Translations under genes and position numbers: made by a program
Shown here: positions 59,598 through 64,000 of the stretch, piece by piece
Layout of the letters: every line of letters begins with the position of its first letter
Numbering within the stretch: position 1 is the stretch's first letter
Assembly: GCA_963555705.1 (NCBI GenBank)
Contig: OY743172.1
Location: forward strand, 24,365,446 to 24,429,445
Reading direction: 5' to 3'
DNA: 64,000 nucleotides
Source of the DNA: Ligustrum vulgare
Lineage: Eukaryota; Streptophyta; Magnoliopsida; Lamiales; Oleaceae
Notes under the pieces: model-generated
Seen by the model: the letters and a program-made list of their open reading frames with translations, nothing else
What the model was told of the DNA's origin: nothing
The model's database searches: none

Positions 59598-62500
59598 AGT
59601 TGGTATCAGAGCTAGTCTGCGTTTCTGTAGACTGGAAAAATTTTCAAAAAGAATTTTCAAGAAATATTTTCCATTATAAAATATTATTGATGAAGATTGC
59701 CACTGCCATCATTCGTTCCACCAACTCCGAGGTAAAGAAGTTTATGATGTTTAAAGTTATTTCAGTATTTCGAATACTCATTTTACTGATTTATGAGAAA
59801 GAATGAAGAGTATTTCGGATATTTATGATTTATGAGAAATAAGAATGTATTTCTTCGAAAATAATGATGTTGTTATGCTTTGTCATAACTTATATGCTTT
59901 AATGTATGATTATGAGAAATTTTTTTTAAGAAAGAAAACGAGTGTTGAGCATAATGGGAATAATATGATTTAAGAATGATTTTTAAATAATTTTTGTCCT
60001 CGAGTTAGAAATGATGAACCCTAGATGGACTTTGCATAATTGATTTTAGACATGGCACTAAGTATGAGAAGTCAACGGAAAGGATTTGATTATATGTTCA
60101 GATTATCTATCGTTTAGATTAAACGAGAAATAGCAAGCCAGTTATGAAGTTGTGATAAGATGTTAAGATTATAACTGACATGATTTTATTGAGACTTTTA
60201 TGAGAAGCATTATGAAGTTAGAGATTTAAAGATTTGGTTCTTAGTTTTTGGTATTTAAGTAATGGATATTATGTTGAGAAAATGAATTATGCCTCTATGT
60301 TGAAGAGAAATTTATTATGAAGTTTGGCCTTGTGAATAAATTTTGGGAATATGATTTATGGTATATATTTATAAGTATGAGTAATCTTTTGAGCCAATTA
60401 AGGTATGGAAGGAAGTGATATTGTGATATTGAAAAATATGATTTGAAAATGTTATGTTGAGGAATTATGAATTGAATTATGGGATATTTTGATGATATTG
60501 AAGTGTTGGAATTGTTGCCATATTTAAATCGTTGTGGATAAATGTGGAGTTATTTGTTATTGTTGGTTATGAAGTATACCTACGATTTGGATAAGTCCAA
60601 ATTTCAAAAGAAACTCTGCCTAGAATTTTATCGTTTGGAAATAAGAGCATAGTATGGTATGCAATCACTAAGAGAATTGAGTTTAGAATTGCAAGTTCAT
60701 AAGCAAGATTGAGTAAATGATAAGTTATATTTTGAAAGACGAGTGAAGACAAGTATAAGGGCATTATTGGGAAGAATCTTAATTATTCTTGGGAATGGAT
60801 TTATCACTTGTAAGGAATGATCACTTGTATTGGAGAGTATTATAAGGATATGAATTTTGAGGAAAATAGGGATAAGATTTTACAGTGATGACTTATTTTG
60901 GAATGGTGTTCAGAAGAGGGACCACGGTAGAATCCAAGATTTTTTTTAATCTGAGAAATTGATACATAATATTGAGTTTGATGATCTTATTTTGATGGTT
61001 TATTGCATTATGGTGAAATATTATCTACGATTGAGAATTTTCATTTTTAGTCATAATATATGGGTTTATTTAAAGATTTAGTGATGCAGTTTCGATTAAT
61101 TATTATTGGTTGTACTTTTGAAGTGAGTAAATATTTTGGCTACAACAATGGAAAATCTGAGATGATCAGTTGTGTGATTTTTAATTATGGGATTGTATCT
61201 TTGGGTTAAGCAAATTTGATGAGGAATCCTATATGATTTACAGAAGTCTTATTTAATGGTGATAAGATTAATCAGAGTATTGTTCATAAAGTGTGATATG
61301 AATTGAAGTTTGGGAGAATAGAAAATTTTAATTTTGAATTTCAGATTTGGGAAATTAGTGACGTTTCTTAAGTTTGAGAATAACATATCTGATCCTTGTG
61401 ATGCTGTTTTAAGTTAGTATCTTAGCTCTCAGCTAGAATGAGTATTTGATACCGAGTACTTGATGTATGATTTAAAGTATAGAAAAATGAAAAGTGGGAA
61501 CAAGAGTTTATGCGCCGTTTACTTTCTTGATAAAAGAAAGATTTGATGATGAGATTTGAGATATGGAATATTTTCTTGGATTTTGGTACTGATATTTTGA
61601 TATAATAATCAAGGTATAGAGATGATACGGGAATACGTGAAATAGAAATAAGGACCGTATTAAATCAGAATTAATTAGTATGTACAAGTGAAAGAAATAC
61701 CTTGCGGGGAAATGTTGTGATACATGAGTTAAGAATTTTAATTATTTGGGAGATATTTGTTTACTGAATTTTTGGGTTACAAATATTGGAAAGATAAGTT
61801 GATGATATTATGTTGATATGTTTGGGTATATTACGTAGAGAGAATATTCAGGTAATTCTTTGATTATTTTTTTGGAATATTCGATGATAAGAAGAAAGGA
61901 AAAATTATTATGATATGATATGTCAGTAAAGATTTGTTGAAATTTTAGAGATATATACGAATATCTGAGGTCACATGATACGATGATAAGTGACATGTTA
62001 CATGAATACTACAAGATATGATGAAATTTTTACATTCGATTGGGAATTGTTTTGATTATTTTGGGAATATTTGATGATAAGAAGTTTAGAGATGACAAAT
62101 TATTATGGTTTGATATATCAGTAAAGATTTATGGAAACTTGAAGAGATTTTTTTTATGGAATTACAGAAATTAGTAAAGAGACATGATGTTGTTTGGGAT
62201 TATGTGAGATAATAATGATGAACGTAAGGTTAGATGAATATAAAGGTACAATAGAAAATTGTAAGGAATGATATGATGATGATAATTGAAGGTGATAATG
62301 TATTGAGATTATGAAATAAGTTGATCATCTATGAATAAGTTATGTTGTTTTTGGTTCATAATAATGGAATTCAAAGAATAGTGAACTTTCAGTCACTTAC
62401 GATTCAGAAGAATTTTTGAGTAGACACATATGTCTATAGAAAAGTCCATGTTCTTGAGAAAACAAAGTGATGCATTTAGTCAAAGTCCAGTGGGTTAAAT

Positions 62501-62628
62501 ATGGTTGAGTTAAATATGGTAGTGATGATGCTACATAAGAGAAAGAAGAGATTCTGATTAAGTATTCAGAAATCATAAGATCAAGTAAGTTTAATTTCGA
62601 TGACGAAATTATTTTAAGGGGGTAAGAT
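59598..62628 (+). mobile_element. LARD-2 internal region 2, non-coding
   Basis: 3031 bp, one base shorter than internal region 1 (a T-run near 60944) and otherwise differing by a few substitutions (for example GATGACGAA at 62600 where region 1 has GAGGACGAA). Confidence 0.93.
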
Positions 62629-64000
62629 TATAGCGACCCAGAATTTTTACGCAATAAATAATTATTTTAATATTTAGAAAATTGTGTCGCTACTATTTCA
62701 CTCATTGTTTTGAAATTAACGCCGCGACGTGTTCGTCTAGCCAAGTCAAGAAATATCGAATTTGTTCGATTTTAAATTAAATGTTCGAATTTCTAAAATT
62801 ATATTACTTTAATTATTTATTCAAAGTATTATTTCAAAATCATATTTTCAGTTCAAAATATATCAGTTTTTAATACAATTCCGAATCAAAATTAGTCCAA
62901 TTCTTATCATAATCAAAATTTATTTCACACGTTTTGCTTTCTCTTTATACTCCTTTCCATCACATTATACAAGCATCATCATTATCATCACCACCCCTCC
63001 AAATTATGATAATTTACACTCAATTAATCTATCACAATATTCCTCCAAATCATGATATTCTCCACCATGTTATTTTTTTTACAAAACCATCTTTCCAGCA
63101 AGAAAGATGCCTTCTCTTTATACATATCAGACCAATCCATTATCATGAATTCAAGAAATCATCTTCACAGCCAACAGAACCACCATTTTCAACCCATTTC
63201 CACCAACGAACCACTGCACCATTGAACCAATCTTGTAGTTTCTTCCAGCAACCCCATCATCATCAAGATCGATCATCACTCAGCCACAACCACACTTTTC
63301 CACCCACCACCATTTCTGAATCCGTAATATCCAAGTCCACTGCCTCACTTCAGAGGTCGACCAAGAATCGAACCTCCGCTCACCATTTTAATCTCCAAAT
63401 CGCAACCCAAAATCAAAACCCCAAAACCCAAGAAATAGAGTACCAAATACCTACCTTAAACCATCGCTGAATTTTCGCCGGAGTATCATCGTGAACCCTA
63501 GCTTCGAATCCAGCCCCGGTTCGCACACAAACTCTCACCCAATACTCTCAAAAACTTTAACCACCTCTTGCCATCACCTTACGCCGGTGTGCGCCGGCGA
63601 ATCGCCGGCTGAAGACGTATTTCGCCGTCGACCGTAACCTCTTCGCCGTTTCTGAGAGAGAGAGTTCAATTTTCATAGTGAGAGAAGGTTAGGTCGAGAG
63701 TGAGAGAAATGATAGAGAGAGAAGAGATAATCTGATTTTAAACTTTCGGAAATTGCTTTTTGGTCCTTGAAGTTTTAAAGATTTCAAATCAGCCCCTCAA
63801 GTTTTGAAATGATTTTAATCAGCCCTATTGTTTTAAAATATATATTATTTCAACCCTATTGTTTTGAGTTTCCGACTCAACTTTCAAAAGTATTCATTTT
63901 AGTCCCTCAACTTTCAAAAGTATTCATTTTAGTCCCTCAACTTTCAAGACATTAATTTTAGTCTTCAAATTATAATTTATCATTTTGAACTATATATTCG
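62629..64000 (+). mobile_element. LTR 3 of tandem LARD-2 array, cut by the window edge
   Basis: Starts TATAGCGACCC after the polypurine tract. It matches LTR 2 (single copy of the 299-bp segment) up to the end of the window. Confidence 0.93.

Noticed and set aside
1..64000. tRNA, rRNA or organelle-derived DNA
   Set aside because: No cloverleaf-like tRNA gene, rRNA core or chloroplast gene was recognised; the tRNA-Met-like words are primer-binding sites of LTR elements.

Overview
The window looks like nuclear DNA of a dicot plant. It is AT-rich, has GT-AG introns, and is packed with nested plant transposable elements; real host genes take up little of it. I cannot name the species.

Layout. 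(1) 1-8.7 kb is genic: the 5' part of a minus-strand aspartyl protease (cut by the window edge), then a complete minus-strand NSRP1-type nuclear-speckle splicing factor with four coding exons (305 aa), with small MITEs between and inside the genes. (2) 8.7-12.4 kb is a decayed Helitron ending in a clear 3' hairpin plus CTAG. (3) 13.2-19.4 kb is the unusual part: a minus-strand short LTR with polypurine tract, followed by about 6 kb that carries no gag-pol. Instead it holds many small hairpin repeats and, in antisense to the LTR, a two-gene cassette: a 181-aa cysteine-rich protein resembling carlavirus-type nucleic-acid-binding proteins, and an intronless LONELY GUY (LOG)-type cytokinin-activating enzyme with one internal stop. 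(4) 19.4-32.3 kb is a nest of Gypsy elements on the minus strand (protease and tail remnants, LTRs studded with TTACGGCCGTGA). It is interrupted by a complete non-autonomous chromovirus-derived LTR element on the plus strand (22479-30964, target duplication ACATG), which itself carries a second, internally deleted copy of the cysteine-rich/LOG cassette. (5) 32.7-39 kb holds a possible TIR element, a solo LTR, a short palindromic insertion and a full-length but dead PIF/Harbinger element with both genes. (6) 39.2-46.1 kb is a complete Ty1/copia element with intact borders and a broken polyprotein, inserted next to a decayed host-like exon. (7) 46.5-50.9 kb holds a Helitron terminus and a DUF1985 gene cut short by the next insertion. 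(8) 50.9-64.0 kb is an LTR-internal-LTR-internal-LTR tandem array of a second non-autonomous chromovirus-like family, running off the window.

Most striking: the cysteine-rich/LOG cassette occurs twice with the same left boundary (a TATA-like TTTAAATAG), the same gene order, the same run of hairpins after LOG and the same AT-rich polyadenylation-like end. It therefore behaves as one mobile unit of about 1.8 kb. Its origin (viral capture, retroposition or LTR-element cargo) is inferred, not shown.
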